From contig JASHSX010000104.1 of NCBI GenBank assembly GCA_030040865.1, positions 1 to 10,814 of the forward strand: a DNA stretch of 10,814 nucleotides. The letters run 5' to 3'. The position numbers were made by a program, and so were the translations under genes. This document shows, in pieces, positions 1 through 6,582 of this stretch. Source of the stretch: Thermoplasmata archaeon. GTDB taxonomy: Archaea; Thermoplasmatota; Thermoplasmata; Lutacidiplasmatales; UBA184. How positions within the stretch are numbered: position 1 is the stretch's first letter; each line of letters starts with the position of its first letter. Under the pieces are notes generated by a model. That model had not been told where the DNA came from, did not search any database, and was given only the letters and a program-made list of their open reading frames with translations.

Positions 1-492
1 GGAGAGACCGTCGTCGATCTGTTCGCCGGGATCGGATACTTCGCGATCCCGGCCGCCGGCCCCGGCCGCGCGCGGCGGGTGGTGGCGGTCGAGAAGAACC
101 CGCTCGCGTTCCGCTACCTCAGCGAGAACGCGCGCCGCAACGGGGTCGCCGAGCGGCTCACGGCGGTCCTCGGCGACAACCGTACGGTCGCCCTGCCGGT
201 CGTCAGCGCCGATCGGATCTTCCTCGGGTACCTTCCGTCCGCGGTTCCCTGGATCCCGCGCGCGGTCGACCTGGCGCGGCCCGGTGCCTGGCTCCACGTC
301 CACCTCGTCGACGACGTGCGGGGTGCGCCCGGGCGGGCGATCGCGGAGGTCGTGCGCGCGATCGACGCCGCGGGGGCGTCGGTCGACGGACCCCCGCACG
401 CGCGTATCGTGAAGCCGTACGGGCCCGGGCGGGCGCACGTCGTGGTGGACGTCCGTCTCGCGGCGACCCCGTCGATCACGCCGCCGCGGTGA
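1..492 (+). CDS. taw2: Trm5/Tyw2-family tRNA(Phe) modification enzyme, probably Taw2 (3' part)
   Basis: This is the C-terminal 163 residues of a SAM-dependent enzyme; the reading frame is open to the window edge, so the start lies upstream. The visible Rossmann fold has motif I, VVDLFAGIGYFAIP, at residues 4-17 of the fragment. An acidic-NP motif, VEKNPLAFRYL, follows at about 30-40, then SENARRNGV, the usual arrangement in Trm5/Tyw2 enzymes. The motif after strand 4 reads DRIFLGYLPSA (residues 71-81). From memory of the family, Trm5 guanine-N1 methyltransferases carry NLP here, while Tyw2/Taw2 carry a GLLPSS-like sequence, so I favour Taw2. That enzyme transfers the aminocarboxypropyl group of SAM onto the modified guanosine at position 37 of tRNA(Phe) in wybutosine synthesis. 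An N-terminal substrate-binding part would lie outside the window. The last 17 bp overlap the end of the convergent aminotransferase gene. The family is well supported; the subfamily is an inference. Confidence 0.75.
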   Translation, partial: GETVVDLFAGIGYFAIPAAGPGRARRVVAVEKNPLAFRYLSENARRNGVAERLTAVLGDNRTVALPVVSADRIFLGYLPSAVPWIPRAVDLARPGAWLHVHLVDDVRGAPGRAIAEVVRAIDAAGASVDGPPHARIVKPYGPGRAHVVVDVRLAATPSITPPR

Positions 493-1597
493 CGGGACGC
501 AGGGACGCGAGCGCGGCCGGGAACGCCTCCGCGAACCGTTCGATGTCCCCGGGCGGGTTCGAGAAGGAGACCCGCACGAACTGCGTCCCGTGGGCCTTCG
601 AGAGGTAGTTGCCGGCCCGAAGAAAGACGCCGTGGCGTTCCAGCATCTCCCGCTGGATCGCCTCGGGCCCGACCCCGGTCGCCGCGACGTCGATCGCCAT
701 CATGTTCGCCCGCGACGGGAAGACGAGGAGGCGGGTCCCCGGAACGGAGGCGACGACGTCGCGGATCCGCGCCCCGTTCGCCCGGGTCTGCGCGACGACC
801 CCGCCGATCCAGCGGGCCTTCGTCCGGAGCCCCTCGATGGCGGCGACCTGCGCGAGGATGTTGACGCCGAGGTCGTTCGTGTTGAACCGGGCGAGCTCCT
901 TCACGCGCTCGGGCGGCGCCAGGAGTCCCCCCAGGCGCAGCCCGGCGAGACCGCAGTTTTTCGAGACCGACCAGACCGTGATCGTCTCCTCGGGAGCGAA
1001 CTCGGCGGCGAGGGTATGCCCCTCGGAGAAGTCGCGGTACGTGACGTCGTTGAGCAGCGTCAGGTGCCGGTCGTGCGCGATCTCGGCGATCGCCCGCACC
1101 TCCTCGCGCGGGTAGCCCGAGCCGAGCGGGTTCAACGGATCGATGAGGAGGATCATCTTCGTCGCGGGCCCGATCGCCTCCTGGACCCGATCGGCCGTGA
1201 GGCGGTACGGCGGGGCGTAGATGTCGAGGTTCCGGGTGCGGGCGCCGCACAGCTCGACGAACCGGTGGATGATGAGGTAGCTCGGGTCCGAGGCGACGAC
1301 CTCGTCGCCCGCCGAGAGCAGGGCCCGCGTGATCATGTAGAGCGACTCGGTCCCGCCCGACGTGAGGAACGGGACGAGCCCGGGGCGGCCCAGGTCCCGG
1401 GCGACGAGCTCCAACAGTTCGGGCTCACCGCTCCCCAGCGGGTAGCCCTCGTAGCGTCGCTCGCGCAGCGCGGCCTCGACCGCCGGGCGGATCACGTCGG
1501 GCGGCACCAGGTGGTTCGTGTTCTGCGACAGCCAGACGACCTCGTTCCGGTGGGCGTGCGCGTAGCGGAACGCGTCGAACGGAGCCGGGGCGGCCAC
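476..1597 (-). CDS. PLP-dependent class I/II aminotransferase
   Basis: This 373-residue protein has the size and motif order of fold-type I aminotransferases. A glycine-rich TSGGTESLY segment lies at 79-87 and SDPSY at 103-107. NPLG at 156-159 replaces the usual NPTG. NDVTYRDF at 183-190 supplies the Asp that pairs with the pyridine nitrogen and a nearby Tyr. SVSKNCGLAGLRLG at 210-223 contains the Schiff-base Lys213 and the phosphate-binding Arg221. VRVSFSNP at 341-348 supplies the substrate-carboxylate Arg342. It should transfer an amino group between an amino acid and a 2-oxo acid in the cytoplasm. Resemblance is to the HisC/aspartate aminotransferase branch in general, and I cannot name the substrate. 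The start is GTG, 24 bp after the TAA of the methyltransferase gene; no Shine-Dalgarno is visible, but a GTTAAC TATA-like element lies about 26 bp upstream. The 3' end overlaps the convergent tRNA-modification gene by 17 bp. The clean motif set argues for an active enzyme. Confidence 0.88.
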   Translation of the reverse strand: MAAPAPFDAFRYAHAHRNEVVWLSQNTNHLVPPDVIRPAVEAALRERRYEGYPLGSGEPELLELVARDLGRPGLVPFLTSGGTESLYMITRALLSAGDEVVASDPSYLIIHRFVELCGARTRNLDIYAPPYRLTADRVQEAIGPATKMILLIDPLNPLGSGYPREEVRAIAEIAHDRHLTLLNDVTYRDFSEGHTLAAEFAPEETITVWSVSKNCGLAGLRLGGLLAPPERVKELARFNTNDLGVNILAQVAAIEGLRTKARWIGGVVAQTRANGARIRDVVASVPGTRLLVFPSRANMMAIDVAATGVGPEAIQREMLERHGVFLRAGNYLSKAHGTQFVRVSFSNPPGDIERFAEAFPAALASLRPVTAAA

Positions 1598-1620
1598 GCG
1601 CGCCGGGAGCGGAAAGCGCG

Positions 1621-1626
1621 GTTAAC
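1621..1626 (-). promoter_or_regulatory. TATA-like element for the aminotransferase gene, overlapping the upstream stop codon
   Basis: The sequence GTTAAC is centred about 26 bp upstream of the aminotransferase GTG, the spacing expected of an archaeal TATA box driving a leaderless transcript. The stop codon TAA of the methyltransferase gene is bases 3-5 of this hexamer. The purine run CAAAG lies just upstream on the minus strand, where a BRE would sit. Recognised by position and AT content only; no transcript start is known. Confidence 0.5.
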
Positions 1627-2413
1627 GGCTTTGGTCGGCGGCGGGCCCGGCCTCACCGAGGAACGTCGTGACGATGCCGAGCGACTGCGGCCGGGCCTCG
1701 GTCCGGGAGAAGCCGGCGGCCCGCAGGAGGCGGAGGAGCTCGGGGCGCGGAGGGAGCGCCCGGAGCGACTCGGGCAGGTACCGGTACGGGCCCGCGCTCG
1801 CGACGGCGGCGCCGAGCCACGGGACGACGCGGTCGAAGTAGGCGTGGAACACGGCGCCGAAGGCGGGAGAGACGGGCTCGGTGATCTCGAGCGTGAGCAG
1901 GGTGCCGCCGGGCCGCAGCACGCGTCGCATCTCTTGGAGGGCGCCCGGGAGGTCGGCCAGGTTCCGCGCGACGAACGCGTTCGTGACGAGGTCGAACGTC
2001 GCGTCCGCGAACGGCAGCCGGCGCGCGGTGGCCCGGGCGACCGACAGACGGTCGCGCTCCGGCCGGTCGTGGAGACGCCGGTCGACCTTGGCGAGCATGG
2101 CGGACGTGAAGTCGGTCGCGAGGACCCGGGCGTCCGCATACCGGTGGGCCGCGAGCACGGCGAGGTCCCCGGTCCCGCAGCCGACGTCCAGGACGGAGCG
2201 CACCGGTACGCCCGCGCGGAACCGGTCGAGGTCCCAGAAGGCCCGGGGCCGCCAGAGGAAATCGTTCCCCATCGAGGCGACGTGGTCGAACCAGTCGTAC
2301 CGCTCGGCGATGTGCGTGAACATGCGCCGGACGTCCCGTTCGAAGCCGGGCGATGCCCGGTCCGGGTACGGCGAGCCGTCCGGAGCGATCCGACCGGGGA
2401 CCGCCGCCGTCAC
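1622..2413 (-). CDS. menG: UbiE/MenG-like quinone C-methyltransferase
   Basis: A 263-residue class I SAM methyltransferase with the full signature of the UbiE/MenG family. MFTHIAERYDWFDHVASMG (31-49) is the family's N-terminal block, followed by WRPRAFW. Motif I is LDVGCGTGDLA at 75-85. RRLPFADATFDLV at 131-143 followed by NAFVARNLAD matches the family's LPF...FGLRN block, with V-A in place of G-L. MRRVLRPGG is at 162-170 and YRYLPESLRALP at 210-221 is the second family signature. By homology it methylates demethylmenaquinone or a similar prenylated quinone, the last step of menaquinone synthesis, at the inner face of the membrane. Menaquinone-type quinones are known in Thermoplasma relatives, which fits the archaeal context. 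Start is GTG, 24 bp after the ATPase gene's TAA, with a GTTAAG element about 26 bp upstream and no Shine-Dalgarno. No other quinone gene is in view, so the exact quinone is inferred. Confidence 0.85.
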   Translation of the reverse strand: MTAAVPGRIAPDGSPYPDRASPGFERDVRRMFTHIAERYDWFDHVASMGNDFLWRPRAFWDLDRFRAGVPVRSVLDVGCGTGDLAVLAAHRYADARVLATDFTSAMLAKVDRRLHDRPERDRLSVARATARRLPFADATFDLVTNAFVARNLADLPGALQEMRRVLRPGGTLLTLEITEPVSPAFGAVFHAYFDRVVPWLGAAVASAGPYRYLPESLRALPPRPELLRLLRAAGFSRTEARPQSLGIVTTFLGEAGPAADQSR

Positions 2414-2436
2414 GGTCCGGGGAGCGAGGGCGGCGG

Positions 2437-2442
2437 CTTAAC
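2437..2442 (-). promoter_or_regulatory. TATA-like element for the menG-like gene, overlapping the upstream stop codon
   Basis: On the minus strand this reads GTTAAG, centred about 26 bp before the GTG start. The TAA stop of the upstream ATPase gene occupies bases 3-5 of the element, the same arrangement as before the aminotransferase gene. The sequence just upstream is cytosine-rich, so a BRE is not obvious and this is the weakest of the set. Confidence 0.4.
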
Positions 2443-4870
2443 GTGGGAGGTCGGCGACGGCGAGAGATCGCTCGAGCGCGTCGACCCGGACGCCCAGGTC
2501 CGGGCGGTTCTGCCGGATGCCGGCCGCGGTCGCGGCGAGCAGTCGTTCGCGGGCGGCGTTCGCATCGCCCCGAGCGAACGCGAGGTGGGCGAGACGGTAC
2601 AGCATTTCGGAGACCTCGACCGGCATCCCGATGGTCCGGGCCTGGGCCAGGGCGTCCTGGTAGCTCGACTCCGCGGCGTCGTACGCCCGCTCTGCCTCGG
2701 CGACCATCCCGCGAGTCATCGCCAGCTGCTGGGCTCCCAGCCGGTCCCCGAGCGGGGTCACGACCTGGACGGCCCGGTCGAGGGCGGCGCGCGCGGCGGC
2801 CGTGCGGCCCAGCTCGGCGTTCCACTGCGCGAGGTTGATGTGACAGTAGCCGATCCAGATTGGAGAGTGCGACCGCTCAGCCGCGACGATCGCCCGCTGG
2901 AGGTCGGCGAACGCGTCGTCGACGCGCTCGGCGCCGTACTCGAGGACCGCCCGGTTCATCAGGACCCGGGCCTGCGCCCCGTGGTACTCGATCGTCGCGA
3001 ACAGGTCGGCGGCGCGCGTGTACAGCGCGAGGGCCCGGTCGAACCCTTCCGAACCGAGCGGGACCATCGTGTTCGCGAGATCGATGAGCGCCTGCCCCTG
3101 CTCGTGCGCGTTCCCGTCGGTCTCCGCGATCGACAGCGCCAGGCGTCGGTGCTGCTCCGCGGCGGGGAAATCGCCGAGCCGCCAGGCGACAGTCCCCTGG
3201 ACGCGGTGCGCCTCCATCACGTCGCGGGGTGTGCCGATCCGTTCCAAGATCTGAGCCGCCTCGCTCGCGAGCGCCCCCGAGGACGGGTACTCGGCCCGAT
3301 CGGAGCGGATCTGGGCGAGCCCGATCAGCGCCCGGCCGAGCTCCAGGTCGAGCCCGGAGTGGCTCCGGGCGAGCTCGACCGCCTCGAGGAACGCCTCGTC
3401 GGCGCGCGGGAGGTTCCCGAGCTCTTCCCAGAGGCGGCCCGCCTCGATGAGGTTCTGGAGCACGAACCGGGGGTCGGTCCGGCCCGAGCGCCGATACGCC
3501 TCGAGCGCCCGGGCCCGATGCGCGACCGCGGTCTCGTAGGCGAACGCGCGGGTCGCGGCCTGGGCCGCCCGGTCGTTGTACTCGACCGCCTTCTCGTCGT
3601 CGCGACCGAGGTAGAACTGCCGGGCGAGCTCGGAGTCGTTCGCGGCCGCCGCCGCCTCGAGCGCGCGGCCGACCTTGCGGTGGAGGAGCCGGCGCCGGGT
3701 CTCGGTGAGCTGGCCGTAGACATGGAGGCGGACGGCCTCCGTCACGAACTCGTAGACCTCTCCGCCCTTCTCGCGCAGGAGCCCGTCCTGGACGAGCCGG
3801 TCCAGGCTCTCGGTGACGCGCTCCTCGCTCTGACCGGCGGCGGCGACGAGCTTCGAGAAGTCGAACTCCTTCCCGAGCAGGGCGGCGTAGGTGAGGAGGC
3901 GCTGTTCGGCCTCGCCGAGCGCCCGGGTCCGCGCGATCAGGACCTCGGTCACGTCCCGGCCCGGCGCCGGGTCCCGGGACGCGGTCGGAGCGGACCCGCC
4001 GATCGACGTGCGGACGAGCTGCTCCACGAAGAGGGGGTTCCCCTCGGTCTGCGCATGCCAGCGGAGCACGTCCGACCGGTCGGGGTCCTGGCCGCCCGAG
4101 ATCCACCGCACGAACTCCCCGACCTCGGGTACGGTCATCGGCCGGAGCGGAACGGCGCGCACCGTCGGCTGCCGCATCAGCGACTCGATCGCCTCGCGGG
4201 TCCGGGCCGGGTGCTCGGAAGGGGGGCTCACGGTCGCGACGAGGACGATCGCGGCGCGGGCGAGCTCGGGGGCGAACCGGCGCCAGAACTCGAGCGAGGG
4301 GTCGTCGGCGAACTGGAGGTCGTCGACGCCGATCAGGAGCGGACGGGAGCGCGCAGCCCGCAGGAGGGAGTCGGCGAGGCGAGCGTACAGCTCGTCGCCG
4401 CTCGCAGGGCCGCCCTCGGCCGGTTCGCTCAGCCACGACGCCAGCAGCGTCTCCGTCGATCCTCCCGCTCCGTCGTCCGGAGCGCGCGGCTCGTCGCGCG
4501 CGGAGGCCGTGGCGTCGGTGCCGAACGGGGCGAGGGCGAGCGACACCAGCTCCTCGCCCGCGGGATCCGGCGCGTCTCGCGGGATCCGGTCGTCCTCGGA
4601 CCGCGCCAGGTCGCGGAGGAGCGAGAACGGTGCGGGCAGCTCGTCGGGAAGCGCCCGACCGAGCAGGACGTGGAACCCGCGACGGCGCGCGAGGGCCGCC
4701 GTCCAGCGCAGCATCTCGCTCTTGCCGATACCCGCCGGTCCGCTCAGCACGACCGCGGCGCCGATCCGATCGCCGGCCCGCTCGAGCACGCGGCGCAGGT
4801 CGCGCGCGATCTCGTCCCGTCCGATGAGCGGCGGGAGCGCGCCGCGGCGGGCCTCCCGACCGGTCGCCAC
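2438..4870 (-). CDS. STAND/AAA-type ATPase with winged-helix-like linker and C-terminal TPR array
   Basis: An 810-residue signalling-type ATPase. IGRDE at 16-20 begins the nucleotide-binding module, the Walker A motif SGPAGIGKS is at 43-51, and Walker B LLIGVDDLQFAD is at 178-189. ATVSPP at 212-217 sits at the sensor-1 position, and EGNPLFVEQLV at 276-286 is the helical-domain signature shared with MalT/LuxR-type and AAA_16 ATPases. Residues about 320-368 look like a winged helix (AEQRLLTYAALLGKEFDF, then ERVTESLDRLVQDGLL). From about 415 onward the chain is TPR-like helical hairpins to the end. No transmembrane segment or C-terminal LuxR DNA-binding domain is visible. Such proteins usually work as nucleotide-controlled molecular switches that sense a ligand or partner through the repeats; the ligand here is unknown. 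The stretch about 91-160 between Walker A and B is acidic, Pro/Ala/Gly-rich and probably a disordered insertion. Start is GTG, 24 bp after the stop of its TPR paralogue, with a GTTATAAC element in front. Confidence 0.85.
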   Translation of the reverse strand: MATGREARRGALPPLIGRDEIARDLRRVLERAGDRIGAAVVLSGPAGIGKSEMLRWTAALARRRGFHVLLGRALPDELPAPFSLLRDLARSEDDRIPRDAPDPAGEELVSLALAPFGTDATASARDEPRAPDDGAGGSTETLLASWLSEPAEGGPASGDELYARLADSLLRAARSRPLLIGVDDLQFADDPSLEFWRRFAPELARAAIVLVATVSPPSEHPARTREAIESLMRQPTVRAVPLRPMTVPEVGEFVRWISGGQDPDRSDVLRWHAQTEGNPLFVEQLVRTSIGGSAPTASRDPAPGRDVTEVLIARTRALGEAEQRLLTYAALLGKEFDFSKLVAAAGQSEERVTESLDRLVQDGLLREKGGEVYEFVTEAVRLHVYGQLTETRRRLLHRKVGRALEAAAAANDSELARQFYLGRDDEKAVEYNDRAAQAATRAFAYETAVAHRARALEAYRRSGRTDPRFVLQNLIEAGRLWEELGNLPRADEAFLEAVELARSHSGLDLELGRALIGLAQIRSDRAEYPSSGALASEAAQILERIGTPRDVMEAHRVQGTVAWRLGDFPAAEQHRRLALSIAETDGNAHEQGQALIDLANTMVPLGSEGFDRALALYTRAADLFATIEYHGAQARVLMNRAVLEYGAERVDDAFADLQRAIVAAERSHSPIWIGYCHINLAQWNAELGRTAAARAALDRAVQVVTPLGDRLGAQQLAMTRGMVAEAERAYDAAESSYQDALAQARTIGMPVEVSEMLYRLAHLAFARGDANAARERLLAATAAGIRQNRPDLGVRVDALERSLAVADLPR

Positions 4871-4893
4871 GCGCTCTTAGAGCTCGGGCCCGG

Positions 4894-4901
4894 GTTATAA
4901 C
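4894..4901 (-). promoter_or_regulatory. TATA box for the ATPase gene, overlapping the upstream stop codon
   Basis: The palindrome GTTATAAC is centred about 27 bp before the GTG start of the ATPase gene and contains the TAA stop codon of the upstream TPR gene. On the minus strand it is preceded by the purine run GGAAGAGA, a good BRE candidate. It is the best TATA match of the three stop-overlapping elements. Confidence 0.6.
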
Positions 4902-6502
4902 TCTCTTCCGGCGCGGGCGTCGCTGCTCCGGGGCGACTCCGGCCCGACACCCGCCTCGTCCGCGCCGGCACGCTCGAGCTGGCGCTTGAGCGTGTCGAAG
5001 GCGTCGGCGAGCGCCGGACGCAGCTCGGTGAGGCCGAGATTGGCGGCGAGCCGGAGCGCCCGACGGGCGCCGTCGAAGTCCCGGGTCTTGAAGCGGAGGC
5101 GCGCCAGGTGGAACTCCACCTCCGACTCGTCCGCCGGAAGGTGGAACCTCCGGCAGATCTCCGCGGCCCGCTCGTACGCCCGCTCCGCGTCCTCCCACTG
5201 GCCCCGCCGCTCGTCGATCTGGCCCCGGTTCACCTCGACGAGCTCGAGTCCGAGCTCGTCCGTGAGCCGGTCCAGGAGACGGCCCGCCTGCTCGTTGTCG
5301 CGCTCCGCTTCTTCGAGCTGTCCCAGGGCGAGGCGCATCTCGACGCCCGAGAGGAGGGCCCGCCCGGCCGAGCGGGGGTCGTGCGCCCGCTCCCCGGCGT
5401 CGCGCGCGCGTTCCAGGTACTCGAGGCCGTCCTCGGGCCGGTCCTCGCCGACCGCGACGCCGAGGTTGTGGTACGCCCGCGACAGCTCGGCCCAGTCACC
5501 GGCCTGCGTGAGCCGTTCGACGGCCCGCTCGTACCACTCGATCGCCACCGAGTGGACCTCGGGGCCCAGGAGGGCGAACGAGTTGCCGATGTCGATCGCG
5601 AGCCGCCCCGAGAGCCGCGGGTCGGCCTGGGGGCCGAACAGCTCGAGGGCCCGCATGCTCTCGTCGAGCGCGTCGCGGTACGCGCCGCGCTGGAAGGCGA
5701 TCCGTCCCGACAGCCGGTGGGTGTGGGCGACGCCGATCGGGTCGTTCGCCTGTTCGAAGAGGCGGCGCGCCTCGAGGGCTCCCTGGGTCGCGTCCTGGAC
5801 GCTCAGGTTCTCGCGGGCGACCTCGGCGCGCGCGAGGAGGAGCCGGGCGCGGACCCGGGGCTCCTCGTTCGCGAGCCGTTCGAGCGATTCGGAGTAGTAC
5901 CGGTCCGCCGAGGCGAAGTCGCCGATCGAGTAGTACAGGTCCCCCAGGTTCTCCGCGACGGCGGCTTCCTCCCGGCGCCGCTCCCCGCCGAACGACCCGA
6001 GATCGACCAGCACGCGCTGGAGGTGGTGGGCGGCGACCTCCGGCTCGCCCGACGCCCGCGCGGCCTCGGCCGCCTCCCGGTTGTACCGGTACGACTTCTC
6101 GGGCACCTTGCCCAGGAAGTAGTGGCGGCCGAGCTCGCCGAGCACCTCGGGGGAAGGGTTCGGATGGGACCGCTCGAGCACCTCGGCGATCTTGCGGTGG
6201 AGGACCCTCAGGCGGCTCTCGGTGAGCGATCGATAGATGCGGCCCCGGAACTCCTCCTCGGCGAAGGCGAACCGATCGCCGCCGGGCCGCTCGCGCAGGA
6301 TGCCGAGGTGGACGAGCCGCTCCAGCTGCTCGGCGAGCGTCTCCTCGTCGATGCCCATCGCCGCGACGAGGATCGGAAAGTCGAACTCGGATCCGATGGC
6401 GCTCGCGTAGGCCAGGATCCGGTGCTGCTCGGAGGAGAGCTGGTCGATCGACGAGGCCGCCGTACGGCCCTCCTCGACGGCGGCGGGCGGGGCCTCGTCC
6501 AT
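4895..6502 (-). CDS. TPR protein, ATPase-less paralogue of the adjacent STAND ATPase
   Basis: A 535-residue soluble protein with no P-loop. Residues about 21-110 align with residues about 320-406 of the neighbouring ATPase: EQHRILAYASAIGSEFDF here against EQRLLTYAALLGKEFDF there, then ERLVHLGILRE against DRLVQDGLLRE, and LTESRLRVLHRKIAEVLE against LTETRRRLLHRKVGRALE. The winged-helix-like linker and the TPR region are therefore homologous while the nucleotide-binding module is absent. TPR-like hairpins run from about 115 to 510; clear examples are ENLGDLYYSIGDFASADRYY (184-203) and AYHNLGVAVGEDRPEDGLEY (343-362). The tail after about 512 is Glu/Asp/Ser-rich and probably disordered. It starts at ATG about 29 bp from a GTTAAC element, and only 80 bp separate it from the divergent membrane-protein gene, so no room exists for a lost ATPase domain. 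It could be a partner or regulator of the ATPase; this is inferred from homology and adjacency. Confidence 0.82.
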   Translation of the reverse strand: MDEAPPAAVEEGRTAASSIDQLSSEQHRILAYASAIGSEFDFPILVAAMGIDEETLAEQLERLVHLGILRERPGGDRFAFAEEEFRGRIYRSLTESRLRVLHRKIAEVLERSHPNPSPEVLGELGRHYFLGKVPEKSYRYNREAAEAARASGEPEVAAHHLQRVLVDLGSFGGERRREEAAVAENLGDLYYSIGDFASADRYYSESLERLANEEPRVRARLLLARAEVARENLSVQDATQGALEARRLFEQANDPIGVAHTHRLSGRIAFQRGAYRDALDESMRALELFGPQADPRLSGRLAIDIGNSFALLGPEVHSVAIEWYERAVERLTQAGDWAELSRAYHNLGVAVGEDRPEDGLEYLERARDAGERAHDPRSAGRALLSGVEMRLALGQLEEAERDNEQAGRLLDRLTDELGLELVEVNRGQIDERRGQWEDAERAYERAAEICRRFHLPADESEVEFHLARLRFKTRDFDGARRALRLAANLGLTELRPALADAFDTLKRQLERAGADEAGVGPESPRSSDARAGREL

Positions 6503-6528
6503 CGGGACCGTTCTAGCCGTCGCTACGG

Positions 6529-6534
6529 GTTAAC
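6529..6534 (-). promoter_or_regulatory. TATA-like element for the TPR gene
   Basis: GTTAAC lies centred about 29 bp before the ATG of the TPR gene and is preceded on the minus strand by the purine-rich GAGGCGAGGA, suitable for a BRE. It is 16 bp from the TATA-like element of the divergent gene. Confidence 0.55.
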
Positions 6535-6550
6535 TCCTCGCCTCGGAAGT

Positions 6551-6558
6551 GTTAATTA
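6551..6558 (+). promoter_or_regulatory. TATA box for the small membrane-protein gene
   Basis: GTTAATTA is centred about 28 bp before the ATG of the small membrane protein and preceded by the purine-rich CGGAAGT, where a BRE would sit. The spacing predicts a transcript starting at or next to the ATG. It points away from the TPR-gene TATA element. Confidence 0.6.
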
Positions 6559-6582
6559 CCGCGGCCCGGGTCGCCGCGCCGC

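Noticed and set aside
1598..1621. The 24-bp spacers as copies of one repeated element
   Set aside because: The three spacers (1598-1621, 2414-2437, 4871-4894) share length but not sequence, so they are not a dispersed repeat.
590..4900. Stop-free plus-strand frame of more than 1,400 codons
   Set aside because: It is antisense to the aminotransferase, methyltransferase and ATPase genes, all of which have clear family motifs. The product is Arg/Gly/Pro-rich without domains; such frames are common opposite GC-rich genes.
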